DNA from: Lachnospiraceae bacterium
GTDB taxonomy: Bacteria; Bacillota; Clostridia; Lachnospirales; Lachnospiraceae
Direction of reading: 5' to 3'
DNA length: 56,092 bases
NCBI GenBank assembly: GCA_017617005.1
Contig: JAFZWW010000105.1
Span: 1 to 56,092 of the forward strand
How positions within the stretch are numbered: the first letter of the stretch is position 1; the number at the start of each line of letters is the position of its first letter. The notes under the pieces were generated by a model that was not told the origin of the DNA, searched no databases, and was given only the letters and a program-made list of their open reading frames with translations. Shown here piece after piece: positions 31,160 to 39,588 of the stretch. A program made the position numbers and the translations under genes.

Positions 31160-32596
31160 ATGAAAACGAAAAACAGAACCCAGATTATTAGACAGATAGT
31201 CGTGACGGCAGCGATCGTTATTGCCGCATGTGCTATCCTTTTCGGAAAGCAGTTTGCTCTTTCCGTTCTTGCGGCCAGCACCGGAAAGGTAACTTCCACA
31301 ACCGCTAACGTAAGAGCTTCGGCATCCACTTCATCCGAAGCGATCGCAAGCCTTTCAAAGGGCGATACGGTCGAGATCAAGAGCCAGACCAACGGAACCG
31401 ACGGATATGTATGGTATGAGATCACCGTTGATGCCACCAGGACCGGATACATCAGATCCGACCTTGTTGAGATCACCGACGGAACCACACCCGCAGCGGG
31501 CGGAACCACCACTACAACAACCTCTACAACTCCCACAGCCAATCCCGAGGGAGTAACCGTTGTCGAAACCGTCAGCGGAACAACCACCGCAGATGTTAAC
31601 GTAAGAGCCGATGCATCCACCAACAGTGAGATCGTTGCAAAGGCAGCCAGCGGACTTACCCTTTCCGTAACCGGAACCAAGCAGGGAACCGACGGCAATA
31701 CCTGGTACTATCTGACCTTCACCAAGGACGGAGTCAGCACCACAGGTTATATCAGATCAGATTTCGTAAATCTTTCCGGAGAGCTCAGGGAGCCCAGTGA
31801 AAGTACCGAACCCGATCCCACTCCGACCACTACCGAGACCGTTCAGACCACCGTTCAGAGACGCTGGGAGACCCAGGAGCAGGCTGACGGATGGTTCCTT
31901 CTCGATTATGAGCAGGGAAGACAGTACAACATCGATAATCTCTTCCAGACCAACGAGACCAATTCCCAGCTTCTCCAGAAGCAGGAAGCCAAGATAAAGT
32001 CACTCAGGACCGGACTTATCATCGTTATCATCCTTCTTATCGCAGTTATCGCTGCAGCCGTATTCTTCTTCATGAAGTGGAAGGATCTTGATGACAGGGC
32101 CGCATTCGCTGAGGCAGAAAAAGAAAGAGCAAAGAGGATTGCCGGACACGGTGAGGGAAGAAGACCCGCAGAAGGCGGACGTGTACAGCGCACATCGAGA
32201 GACAGGGAGCCTGTCCGCAGGGAAGGCACCGAGCGCAGAAGACCCGCAGAAGGCGCTGCAAGAAATCCCGAAGCCAGAACCGGTGAAAGACCCGTAAGAC
32301 CCGCAGGTGAGAGAAGACCTGTTGATGTCCAGAAGGGACAGAGCTCACATACCGTAAGACCTTCAGAACCCCAGGAAAGAAGAGCAGCCGAGGCACCCGT
32401 GCGTGAAGCGGCTCCCCAGGAAGCAAGGGAAGCAAGACCCGCAGCACCTGCAGAACCCGAAGCGGAAAGAAGAGTCCACAGACCCAGACCTCAGGCTGAT
32501 GCCCCCGTAAAGGAGCACCACAGAAAACCTCCCGTTGACGATGACGATGATGAATTCGAATTCGGATTCCTCAACTGGGACGATGACGATAAATAA
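31160..32596 (+). CDS. membrane protein with two SH3b domains and a disordered charged tail
   Basis: About 478 residues. A signal-anchor-like helix (QIIRQIVVTAAIVIAACAIL) is followed by two bacterial SH3 domains, each with TxxVNVRA-type starts (TTANVRASAST and TADVNVRADAST) and a GYIRSD end, separated by a Thr-rich linker. A second transmembrane helix lies near 290-310 (GLIIVIILLIAVIAAAVFFF). The remaining 165 residues are Arg/Pro/Ala/Glu-rich with RRPAEG repeats, ending in an acidic patch with EFEFGFLNWDDDD. SH3b domains usually bind cell wall, so the middle should lie outside and the tail inside. ATG 31160 has GGAGG about ten bases upstream; ATG 31139 is possible. It follows purD, probably on the same transcript. 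Confidence 0.72.
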   Translation: MKTKNRTQIIRQIVVTAAIVIAACAILFGKQFALSVLAASTGKVTSTTANVRASASTSSEAIASLSKGDTVEIKSQTNGTDGYVWYEITVDATRTGYIRSDLVEITDGTTPAAGGTTTTTTSTTPTANPEGVTVVETVSGTTTADVNVRADASTNSEIVAKAASGLTLSVTGTKQGTDGNTWYYLTFTKDGVSTTGYIRSDFVNLSGELREPSESTEPDPTPTTTETVQTTVQRRWETQEQADGWFLLDYEQGRQYNIDNLFQTNETNSQLLQKQEAKIKSLRTGLIIVIILLIAVIAAAVFFFMKWKDLDDRAAFAEAEKERAKRIAGHGEGRRPAEGGRVQRTSRDREPVRREGTERRRPAEGAARNPEARTGERPVRPAGERRPVDVQKGQSSHTVRPSEPQERRAAEAPVREAAPQEAREARPAAPAEPEAERRVHRPRPQADAPVKEHHRKPPVDDDDDEFEFGFLNWDDDDK

Positions 32597-32610
32597 TCAT
32601 GTTCTTTCAA

Positions 32611-32645
32611 GCGGGACGGCCGGTCATCCGGCACGTCCCGTTTTG
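32611..32645 (+). terminator. intrinsic terminator of the purE operon
   Basis: CGGGACG/CGTCCCG with an inner GCCGG/CCGGC stem, followed by TTTT. Confidence 0.75.
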
Positions 32646-32678
32646 GTAAAAAAGGGATCCGAAAGAAGCCTGTAAAGA

Positions 32679-32707
32679 TTGACCCGGAAGGGTATTTGTT
32701 ATATCTT
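32679..32707 (+). promoter_or_regulatory. promoter of the GntR-clpC-radA operon
   Basis: TTGACC at 32679-32684, 17 bases, TATCTT at 32702-32707. Confidence 0.65.
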
Positions 32708-32717
32708 ATATATAACA
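32697..32717. promoter_or_regulatory. inverted-repeat operator over the -10 of the GntR operon
   Basis: TGTTATAT at 32697-32704 and ATATAACA at 32710-32717, perfect eight-base arms with a five-base centre. It overlaps the -10 box. The TGT...ACA ends fit operators of YtrA-type GntR regulators, so autorepression is likely. Confidence 0.65.
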
Positions 32718-32759
32718 GCATTGGCTTATATTCCTTATCTTTGCGGAAAGGAGGAAGAG

Positions 32760-33146
32760 ATGTATATAGAGATAGATTTTAACAGTGATGAAGCGATATA
32801 CAGCCAGTTATGCGATCAGATTATCATGGGTATCGCGGCGGCGAGGCTCAATGACGGCGATCCTCTTCCTTCCGTAAGACAGCTTGCGAACGATATCGGC
32901 ATCAATATGCATACGGTCAACAAAGCATATACGGTGCTGAGACAGCAGGGATATGTCAAGGTGGACAGAAGGCGCGGCGCAGTGATAAGCGTGGATCCCG
33001 ATAAAGCGATCGCTCTCGAGGAACTCGGAGAAAGCCTCAGGGTTGATATCGCAAGGGCATTCTGCAGGAATATCTCCCGTGAGGATGTCCATAAGCTGGT
33101 TGACCGGATATTTGACGATTACGCATCCGATCATTCCAAAGAATAA
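32760..33146 (+). CDS. GntR family regulator, YtrA type
   Basis: A 128-residue repressor made of a winged HTH (EAIYSQLCDQIIMGI, then DPLPSVRQLANDIGIN and YTVLRQQGYVKV) and a short helical C-terminus, which is the YtrA subfamily layout without a large effector domain. AAAGGAGG lies just upstream of ATG 32760; the longer upstream frame would cross the promoter and operator. It sits where many Firmicutes have ctsR-mcsA-mcsB ahead of clpC, and may take over control of clpC. It ends 24 bases before clpC. Confidence 0.85.
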   Translation: MYIEIDFNSDEAIYSQLCDQIIMGIAAARLNDGDPLPSVRQLANDIGINMHTVNKAYTVLRQQGYVKVDRRRGAVISVDPDKAIALEELGESLRVDIARAFCRNISREDVHKLVDRIFDDYASDHSKE

Positions 33147-33170
33147 GTCTTTAACAGTCAGGAGATAAAG

Positions 33171-35627
33171 GTGGAAGATAATTATTCTGAAAAAGCAAAA
33201 CAGTCCCTCGGCATCGCTTTCAAATGGGCCAAAAAGCTCCGTCAGAGTTATGTGGGTTCGGAACACATCCTGCTCGGACTTGCCCTGAACACGGAAAGCA
33301 TGGCCGGCGGAGTACTTGCGGCCAATAATGTCGATACCGCAAAACTCACCGATATGATCAGGGACATGATAAGCTTCAATACCGCCCTTGCGATCGAATC
33401 AAGGGAGGAGTATTCACCCAGGGCAAGGGGAATACTTGAAGAGGCGCACAAACTTGCAAAGAGGTTCGGACAGGGAGTTACCGGTACCGAGCATATTCTC
33501 CTTGCGCTCATCAAGGAAGGCGAGAACGTTGCGGTAAGACTTCTTGCAACGATGGGCATCAATCCCATGAAGGTTTATGCGGATACTCTTGCGGCAATGG
33601 GACAGGACCCTGCGCTTGCGCGCGAGGATCTTATGGCACGCGGAGGAGAATCGGGAGAGAGAGCATCCATTCTCGGTCAGTATTCAAGAGATCTTACCAA
33701 GCTTGCCGAGGAAGGAAAGCTGGATCCCGTTATCGGAAGGAAGGATGAGATCAAGAGGATCATCCAGATACTTTCGAGAAGGACCAAGAACAATCCCTGC
33801 CTCATCGGTGAACCCGGTGTCGGTAAGACTGCCGTTGTTGAAGGGCTCGCCCAGCTCATAGCATCCGGAGAAGCACCCGATACGGTCAAGAACAAGAGAC
33901 TCCTTACGCTCGATCTTCCCGGAATGGTAGCGGGCTCCAAATACCGCGGTGAATTTGAGGAGAGGATAAAGCGTGTCATCAGGGAAGTCGAAGATAACGG
34001 AAATATCATTCTTTTCCTGGATGAGATACATACACTTATAGGCGCCGGCGGAGCGGAAGGCTCCATCGATGCATCCAATATCATGAAGCCCTCGCTTGCA
34101 AGGGGTGAGCTTCAGCTCATAGGTGCAACTACCGTTGCCGAGTACCACAAGTATGTTGAGAAGGACGCTGCTCTCGAGAGACGTTTCCAGCCCGTTACGG
34201 TCGAGGAACCCACGGAAGAAGAGAGTATACGTATTCTCGAGGGCATCAAGCAGAAATACGAGGATCACCACAATATCGAGATCACACCCGAAGCAATCGA
34301 TGCTGCGGTAAGACTTTCGGCCAGATACATCAACGACAGGAACCTTCCCGACAAGGCTATCGACCTTATCGATGAAGCTGCCGCAAGCGCACACCTGCGC
34401 ACGATGGAGGTTCCCGAAAAGCATAAGGCAATGCTCGATGAGATCAACAAGATGGACAGGCAGATAGAGCTTTCCATCCGTATGGAAGCATTCCTTCAGG
34501 CAAGGGAGATCAAGCTCAAGCAGGACGAGCTCATCAGGAAGTACGAGAAGGCTGTCAAGAAGAGCGAGGAGAAATCCGGTGTCCGCAAGGGCAGCATAGG
34601 CGAGGATGATATCGCAAAGGTTGTCGCAATGTGGACCAAGATCCCCGTTACCAAGCTGAACGAAAAAGAAAGCGACAGACTCCTTAAGCTCGAGTCAATT
34701 CTTCATAAGAGAGTCATCGGTCAGGAGGAAGCCGTTGAAGGCATCTCCAAGGCTATGAGAAGAGGACGTGTGGGACTCAAGGATCCCAAGCGTCCCGTCG
34801 GATCCTTCCTTTTCCTCGGACCTACGGGTGTGGGTAAGACCGAGCTTTCCAAGGCACTTGCGGAAGCAATGTTCGGTTCGGAGGATTCCCTCATCAGGAT
34901 AGATATGTCCGAATATATGGAGAGCTTCTCGACCACGAAGATGATCGGTTCACCTCCGGGTTATGTCGGATTTTCCGAGGGCGGGCAGCTTACGGATAAG
35001 ATAAGGAGTAATCCTTATTCCGTAGTTCTTTTCGATGAGATCGAGAAGGCCCATCCCGATGTTTTCAATATACTTCTTCAGGTTCTCGATGACGGTCACC
35101 TGACCGATTCGAAGGGCAGGAAGGTTTCATTCAAGAACACTATCATAATCATGACCTCCAATGCCGGAGCACAGCGCATAGTAGATCCCAAGAACCTCGG
35201 ATTCGGTGCATCGGGCGGCGGTGAAAAGGCTGATTACGAGAGAATGAAGTCCGGTGTCATGGAGGAAGTCAAGAGGATCTTCAAGCCTGAGTTCATCAAC
35301 AGGATCGATGACATCGTCGTGTTCAGTCAGCTCAGTGACGAGAACCTTAAGGATATCGTCGATCTGCTTGCAAGACAGCTCGGTGAAAGATGCAAGGAAC
35401 AGATGGATATCGAGCTCAAGCTCGCACCCTCTGTAAAGAGTCATCTCATCGAGAAATATGCCGACAGGAAGATGGGTGCGAGACCCCTGAAGAGAGCGAT
35501 GCTCACTGTTGTCGAGGATCCGCTCGCGGAAGAGATCCTGCGGAAAAATGTTAAACCGGGTGACAGCGTGACCTGTTCATTCTCGGGAGGAAAAGTCTGT
35601 TTTAAGGTTAAAGAGCCTAAGAAATAA
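33171..35627 (+). CDS. clpC: ATP-dependent Clp protease ATPase subunit ClpC
   Basis: AAA+ unfoldase that feeds proteins to ClpP. The 818 residues contain two N-terminal Clp repeats (AFKWAKKLRQSYVGSEH and the copy ahead of GTEHILLALI), AAA1 with Walker A GEPGVGKT, a middle coiled region of about 90 residues (ClpC-type short M-domain), and AAA2 with GPTGVGKT and the DEIEKAHPDVFN stretch. The start is GTG with GGAGATAAAG upstream. Encoded after the GntR regulator and before a small conserved protein and radA. Confidence 0.94.
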   Translation: MEDNYSEKAKQSLGIAFKWAKKLRQSYVGSEHILLGLALNTESMAGGVLAANNVDTAKLTDMIRDMISFNTALAIESREEYSPRARGILEEAHKLAKRFGQGVTGTEHILLALIKEGENVAVRLLATMGINPMKVYADTLAAMGQDPALAREDLMARGGESGERASILGQYSRDLTKLAEEGKLDPVIGRKDEIKRIIQILSRRTKNNPCLIGEPGVGKTAVVEGLAQLIASGEAPDTVKNKRLLTLDLPGMVAGSKYRGEFEERIKRVIREVEDNGNIILFLDEIHTLIGAGGAEGSIDASNIMKPSLARGELQLIGATTVAEYHKYVEKDAALERRFQPVTVEEPTEEESIRILEGIKQKYEDHHNIEITPEAIDAAVRLSARYINDRNLPDKAIDLIDEAAASAHLRTMEVPEKHKAMLDEINKMDRQIELSIRMEAFLQAREIKLKQDELIRKYEKAVKKSEEKSGVRKGSIGEDDIAKVVAMWTKIPVTKLNEKESDRLLKLESILHKRVIGQEEAVEGISKAMRRGRVGLKDPKRPVGSFLFLGPTGVGKTELSKALAEAMFGSEDSLIRIDMSEYMESFSTTKMIGSPPGYVGFSEGGQLTDKIRSNPYSVVLFDEIEKAHPDVFNILLQVLDDGHLTDSKGRKVSFKNTIIIMTSNAGAQRIVDPKNLGFGASGGGEKADYERMKSGVMEEVKRIFKPEFINRIDDIVVFSQLSDENLKDIVDLLARQLGERCKEQMDIELKLAPSVKSHLIEKYADRKMGARPLKRAMLTVVEDPLAEEILRKNVKPGDSVTCSFSGGKVCFKVKEPKK

Positions 35628-35648
35628 ATAAACGGAGGAGAATAAAAA

Positions 35649-36053
35649 ATGGCTGAAATACTTTATGCGGAAGACGGCGGAAAGCTTGCGTTCGGAGATC
35701 ATCATCTCAAGGAAAAGACCAAAGCAGAGGATTTTCCTTTCGGAGGAGATCTTCTCAAGGTCAAGACGTATGAAGATATAACCAGATTTGAGAAGAACGG
35801 TCTTTTCGTATATGAATCCGTTCCCGGAACAACGGTTACCGGATTTGAGGAGACCGAGGATTCAATGGAATTTGATGTAAGCGGAAAGGGCGCTGTTTCG
35901 ATCACGCTCGGACTTGCCGAAGATACTCTTTATTCCATCGAAGAAGACGGTGACGAGACAGGCGCGGTCAAGACCGGACTCGGCGGAAAGCTCAGCCTTT
36001 CCCTTGATCTGTCGGGAAACCGCAAGGCACACGTTAAGGTATCCAAGGCATAA
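35649..36053 (+). CDS. small conserved protein between clpC and radA
   Basis: A 134-residue acidic, beta-rich cytoplasmic protein. It resembles a family of small clostridial proteins sometimes annotated as endosialidase: ILYAEDGGKLAFGDHHL at the start, KVKTYEDITRFEKNGLFVYE and SVPGTTVTGF in the middle. Nothing supports real sialidase activity; there is no catalytic domain. GGAGG is upstream. Its position in the clpC-radA operon suggests a housekeeping or stress role. Function unknown. Confidence 0.7.
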   Translation: MAEILYAEDGGKLAFGDHHLKEKTKAEDFPFGGDLLKVKTYEDITRFEKNGLFVYESVPGTTVTGFEETEDSMEFDVSGKGAVSITLGLAEDTLYSIEEDGDETGAVKTGLGGKLSLSLDLSGNRKAHVKVSKA

Positions 36054-36058
36054 TCCAT

Positions 36059-37462
36059 ATGGCAAAAGCAAAGCAGACAAGCGTATATTTCTGCCAGAGC
36101 TGCGGTTATGAATCCGCGAAGTGGATGGGACAGTGTCCCGGCTGCCATGAGTGGAATACATTCGTGGAAGAGAAGGTTGTCAAAGGCGATTCATCCAGTG
36201 CAAGTTTCCGTATCGCATCGGCTGCAAAGGGCGGTGTGTCTTCCGCATCTTCCGCCGCGGTGACATCAATAAGCGATGTTTCCGGCGAAGAGGGAATAAG
36301 GGAATCATCCGGCATCGATGAACTCGACAGGGTTCTCGGAGGAGGAGTCATGAAAGGCTCCCTTACTCTTATCGGCGGCGATCCCGGAATAGGAAAATCA
36401 ACGCTGCTCCTTCAGGTCTGCAGAAATATGTCTGCCGCGGGACATAAGGTACTGTATGTATCCGGTGAGGAATCCGCCGCACAGATCAAGATGAGGGCGG
36501 ACCGTATCGGAAAATTCGCCGGTGACATGAAGCTTTTATGTGAGACGGATCTTAATACGATCGCCGAAGTGATGCGTTCGACCGTTCCTGATGTCTGCGT
36601 CATCGATTCGATTCAGACGATGTACAGCGAACAGGTCTCATCCGCCCCGGGTTCCGTGTCACAGGTAAGGGAATCGACGCAGGTGCTCATGCAGCTTGCC
36701 AAGGTTCTCGGCATATCCGTCTTCATTGTCGGACATGTCACCAAGGAAGGAACGGTTGCGGGTCCCAGGGTTCTGGAGCATATGGTCGATACCGTCCTGT
36801 ATTTCGAGGGCGACAGGCATGCTTCATACAGGATCTTAAGAGGAGTCAAGAACCGTTTCGGATCCACCAACGAGATAGGCGTGTTCGAAATGAGAGGAGA
36901 GGGACTTGTACAGGTTACCAACCCTTCGGAGTATCTTCTGAACGGAAGACCTCTCGATGCTTCGGGCTGTATCGTGTCGTGCAGTATGGAGGGAACGCGT
37001 CCCATTCTGGTCGAGATACAGAGCCTCGTTTGCAGGTCAAATCTGGGTGTTCCCAGAAGGCAGGCTACGGGCGTTGATTATAACCGTGTCAATCTCCTCA
37101 TGGCCGTGCTTGAGAAAAGATGCGGCATGCATCTGGGCGACTGCGATGCATATGTGAATCTTACCGGAGGAATGAAGCTTACCGAGCCTGCACTCGATCT
37201 TGCCATGGTGCTTGCCATAGTATCATCCTTCAAAAACCAGCCCGTTTCCGCTTCAGTGGTCGCATTCGGGGAGGTCGGTCTTTCCGGCGAAGTCCGTACG
37301 GTATCCCAGGTATCCCAGAGAGTATCGGAAGCCGTAAGGCTCGGATTTAAGACGGTCATCGTTCCGGCACCTTCACTGGAGGATGCGAAGAAAGCGGCCG
37401 GCAGGGATGCCGAGGTGATCGGCGTATCCAATGTCAGAGATGCCGTGGACAGGGTTATCTGA
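36059..37462 (+). CDS. radA: DNA repair protein RadA
   Basis: RecA-like ATPase that promotes branch migration of recombination intermediates. The 467 residues contain a C4 zinc finger (Cys12, 15, 26, 29), Walker A GGDPGIGKST at about 106-115, the RadA-specific KNRFG motif near 260, and a Lon-protease-like C-terminal domain. It starts five bases after the preceding gene and closes the operon. Confidence 0.95.
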   Translation: MAKAKQTSVYFCQSCGYESAKWMGQCPGCHEWNTFVEEKVVKGDSSSASFRIASAAKGGVSSASSAAVTSISDVSGEEGIRESSGIDELDRVLGGGVMKGSLTLIGGDPGIGKSTLLLQVCRNMSAAGHKVLYVSGEESAAQIKMRADRIGKFAGDMKLLCETDLNTIAEVMRSTVPDVCVIDSIQTMYSEQVSSAPGSVSQVRESTQVLMQLAKVLGISVFIVGHVTKEGTVAGPRVLEHMVDTVLYFEGDRHASYRILRGVKNRFGSTNEIGVFEMRGEGLVQVTNPSEYLLNGRPLDASGCIVSCSMEGTRPILVEIQSLVCRSNLGVPRRQATGVDYNRVNLLMAVLEKRCGMHLGDCDAYVNLTGGMKLTEPALDLAMVLAIVSSFKNQPVSASVVAFGEVGLSGEVRTVSQVSQRVSEAVRLGFKTVIVPAPSLEDAKKAAGRDAEVIGVSNVRDAVDRVI

Positions 37463-37478
37463 GCCTGATATTTTTTTC

Positions 37479-37507
37479 TTGCACCAATAAAACCGTTGTT
37501 GTATAAT
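37479..37507 (+). promoter_or_regulatory. promoter of tRNA-Trp
   Basis: TTGCAC at 37479-37484, 17 bases, TATAAT at 37502-37507. Confidence 0.8.
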
Positions 37508-37535
37508 ACGTGGGTCGGTCACTTTATGGCCCAAT

Positions 37536-37606
37536 AGGGGAATAGTACAATGGTAGTGCGGCGGTCTCCAAAACCGTTAATGGGAGTTCGATCCTCTCTT
37601 CCCCTG
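37536..37606 (+). tRNA. tRNA-Trp (anticodon CCA)
   Basis: Acceptor AGGGGAA/TTCCCCT, anticodon stem GCGGT/ACCGT closing CTCCAAA, T-loop TTCGATC, discriminator G; 71 bases, no encoded 3' CCA. Confidence 0.93.
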
Positions 37607-37614
37607 CTTAAGGC

Positions 37615-37643
37615 AAGACGTCTTCACTTGAAGGCGTCTTTTT
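37615..37643 (+). terminator. intrinsic terminator of tRNA-Trp
   Basis: AAGACGTCTTC/GAAGGCGTCTT, 11 pairs including one wobble, ACTT loop, T-run. Confidence 0.88.
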
Positions 37644-37692
37644 CTTTTGCCCGGAGGGCGGGATGCATTTTGGGAATTTCGGGACGGATGTG

Positions 37693-37698
37693 ATATAA
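37693..37698 (+). promoter_or_regulatory. extended -10 promoter of the ketoisomerase-GT2 genes
   Basis: TGTGATATAAT, the same extended -10 string as at 9353-9363, lies about 25 bases before the ATG. Confidence 0.5.
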
Positions 37699-37721
37699 TC
37701 AATATGCTTCGGAGGTGCGCT

Positions 37722-38144
37722 ATGCATAATATTGACAATGTCAGAATGCTGGAGCTTCCCGAGAGGGGAGATGAAAGGGGAAATCTTGTCGTGGCGGAAT
37801 GCTGTTCGGATATCCCTTTCGATATCAAAAGAGTTTTCTATATCTACGGTTCGGATCCCGATGTCATAAGGGGATGTCATGCCAACCGTGTTTCGGAATT
37901 TGTTCTTATCAATGTTGCCGGATCCAGTAAGGTCAAGGTTCTCGACGGCGAGGGTAATGAGATAGTCTACAGTCTCAACAGGCCCAAGACCGGTATCTAT
38001 CTTCCCAATATGGTATGGAAGGAAATGTATGATTTCAGTGCCGATTCGGTGCTTCTTTGCCTTGCCAGCACGCATTATGACGAGAGTGAATACATCAGGG
38101 ATCTCGATGAGTACAAGAAGATTATCAAGGAGTCGAAGCAGTGA
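37722..38144 (+). CDS. sugar 3,4-ketoisomerase-like cupin (FdtA/WxcM type)
   Basis: A 140-residue single-domain cupin. RGNLVVAE, IKRVFYIYG and RGCHANRVSEF (with the conserved His) match the FdtA/QdtA/WxcM-like family, which isomerises dTDP-4-keto-6-deoxyglucose for amino-sugar synthesis. GGAGG is six bases before ATG 37722. Its TGA overlaps the GTG start of the glycosyltransferase by four bases. No dTDP-glucose genes (rmlA, rmlB) are in the window, so the substrate is uncertain. Confidence 0.75.
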   Translation: MHNIDNVRMLELPERGDERGNLVVAECCSDIPFDIKRVFYIYGSDPDVIRGCHANRVSEFVLINVAGSSKVKVLDGEGNEIVYSLNRPKTGIYLPNMVWKEMYDFSADSVLLCLASTHYDESEYIRDLDEYKKIIKESKQ

Positions 38145-39082
38145 GCAAGATTTCCATAATAATACCCGTCTACTATAATTCGGATACTCTCAGGGATCTT
38201 TACGAGGATCTTAAGGCCAAGGTTCTCGAAAAGCTCGGTGAGTATGAGATCGTATTTGTCGATGACGGTTCCGGGGATGAATCCTGGAAGATAATGAACG
38301 AGATCCGTCTTGAAGACAGAAGTGTCAGATGCGTAAAGCTTTCAAGGAATTTCGGTGAGCATGCCGCGATATTTGCGGGCCTTTCCGTATGCACCGGCGA
38401 TTGCGCCGTTACCAAGCAGGCAGATCTTCAGGAGGATTCTTCTCTGATCCTTCAGATGTACGAAAGCTGGAAGAAGGGGAACGAGATAGTTCTCGCTGCC
38501 AGAAGATCCAGGAAGGATAATCCTGTCTACGTGCTTTTTGCAGGTCTTTATTACAAGATGATCCGCAAGATGGTCAATAAGAATATGCCCGATGGCGGAT
38601 GTGACTGCTATCTTGTCGGCAGAAAAGCGATCAATGAACTCATTAAATTAAATGAAAAGAATTCATCCCTGACACTGCAGGTCATGTGGCTGGGATTTCA
38701 GACGGACGTCATTTATTTCGACAGGCTGGAGCGTGAAAAGGGTAAGGGAAGGTGGACCATGGCCAAGAAGGTCAAGCTCGTCCTCGATTCCATACTCAGC
38801 TTTTCGTATGCTCCTCTGAGGATAATGATGTATGCCGGTTTTTTATTCGATATTTTTTCTCTTGTGCTCTTTATCCTAGTCCTTGTGGAGTATTTCACCG
38901 TGGGCACTCCGATAGCCGGATGGTCATCGCTGATGAGCGTCGTTCTCCTGGGATTCGGAATGGTCATGACCATGATCGGTATCATCGGAGAATATATCTG
39001 GAGAGCACTCGATGCTTCCAGGAACAGACCTCCCTTCATAATTGATACCATTAAGAACGGTGATGAGGATGTCAAGGACTGA
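38141..39082 (+). CDS. family 2 glycosyltransferase, GtrB/DPM1-like, membrane anchored
   Basis: A 313-residue enzyme: cytosolic GT-A domain (SIIIPVYYNSDTL, VFVDDGSGDESW, and KQADLQED as the metal-binding D-x-D region) and two C-terminal transmembrane helices. Such proteins typically move a sugar onto undecaprenyl or dolichyl phosphate for later transfer outside. The start is GTG 38141, overlapping the previous stop. The companion flippase or GT-C enzyme is not adjacent, though a GT-C-like protein lies at 53419. Confidence 0.85.
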   Translation: MSKISIIIPVYYNSDTLRDLYEDLKAKVLEKLGEYEIVFVDDGSGDESWKIMNEIRLEDRSVRCVKLSRNFGEHAAIFAGLSVCTGDCAVTKQADLQEDSSLILQMYESWKKGNEIVLAARRSRKDNPVYVLFAGLYYKMIRKMVNKNMPDGGCDCYLVGRKAINELIKLNEKNSSLTLQVMWLGFQTDVIYFDRLEREKGKGRWTMAKKVKLVLDSILSFSYAPLRIMMYAGFLFDIFSLVLFILVLVEYFTVGTPIAGWSSLMSVVLLGFGMVMTMIGIIGEYIWRALDASRNRPPFIIDTIKNGDEDVKD

Positions 39083-39086
39083 ACAT

Positions 39087-39464
39087 ATGAGCGATCTTAA
39101 TATTTCACAAAGTGATCTGAACATTCTCCATGACTACATAATCTCCCTCGGCGGAAGCGAAGAGCTCTGGACGAGGATAGTTTCCTGTGAGGGTGTCCTG
39201 GCTGAGCTGTACCATTGGTGCAGGACCGGTCAGCTTCTCGGAAAGTTCGAGCCTGAGGGGATATCCATCTCCGACTGCATAGCCTGGCAGGTCGACCACT
39301 TCAAGGCTTATATGGACAGGGAGGAGAACAACAGGTGGCACAGGGAGAGACTTTTCGTACAGAGCCTCGAAAGTCTTGTGGATGTCAGCGACGGCAGAGC
39401 CGATGTGCTTGCCAAGATCCGCGGCGAAGGCGGAGAATCCGGTACCGACAGAGAGGACGTCTGA
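39087..39464 (+). CDS. uncharacterised 125-residue protein
   Basis: A soluble, mainly helical acidic protein with no recognised motif (NILHDYIISLGGSEEL at the start, DCIAWQVDHFKAYMDREENN in the middle). ATG 39087 lies four bases after the glycosyltransferase stop, with a weak AAGG upstream. Probably part of the same short operon. It ends ahead of an A/T-rich hairpin region. Confidence 0.55.
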   Translation: MSDLNISQSDLNILHDYIISLGGSEELWTRIVSCEGVLAELYHWCRTGQLLGKFEPEGISISDCIAWQVDHFKAYMDREENNRWHRERLFVQSLESLVDVSDGRADVLAKIRGEGGESGTDREDV

Positions 39465-39489
39465 CCCCCTGTCAAAGCCGAAAAAATCT

Positions 39490-39523
39490 GATTTTTTTGT
39501 TTTTTGACACTTGTATCATATTA
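39490..39523 (+). promoter_or_regulatory. A/T hairpin (possible terminator) and TTGACA promoter
   Basis: AAAAAATC-TGA-GATTTTTT followed by TTTT may end the glycosyltransferase operon. It runs into TTGACA near 39505 with TATGTT about 18 bases on, a plausible promoter for the next gene. Confidence 0.4.
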
Positions 39524-39588
39524 AAAATATGTTAAGATATTAAGTGTCTGCCCCTTAAGGGGATTTATGAGTTATCGGGATTGAAAAT

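Noticed and set aside
35649-36053. Endosialidase
   Set aside because: The protein is 134 residues with no sialidase motifs; the name seems to be inherited in databases.
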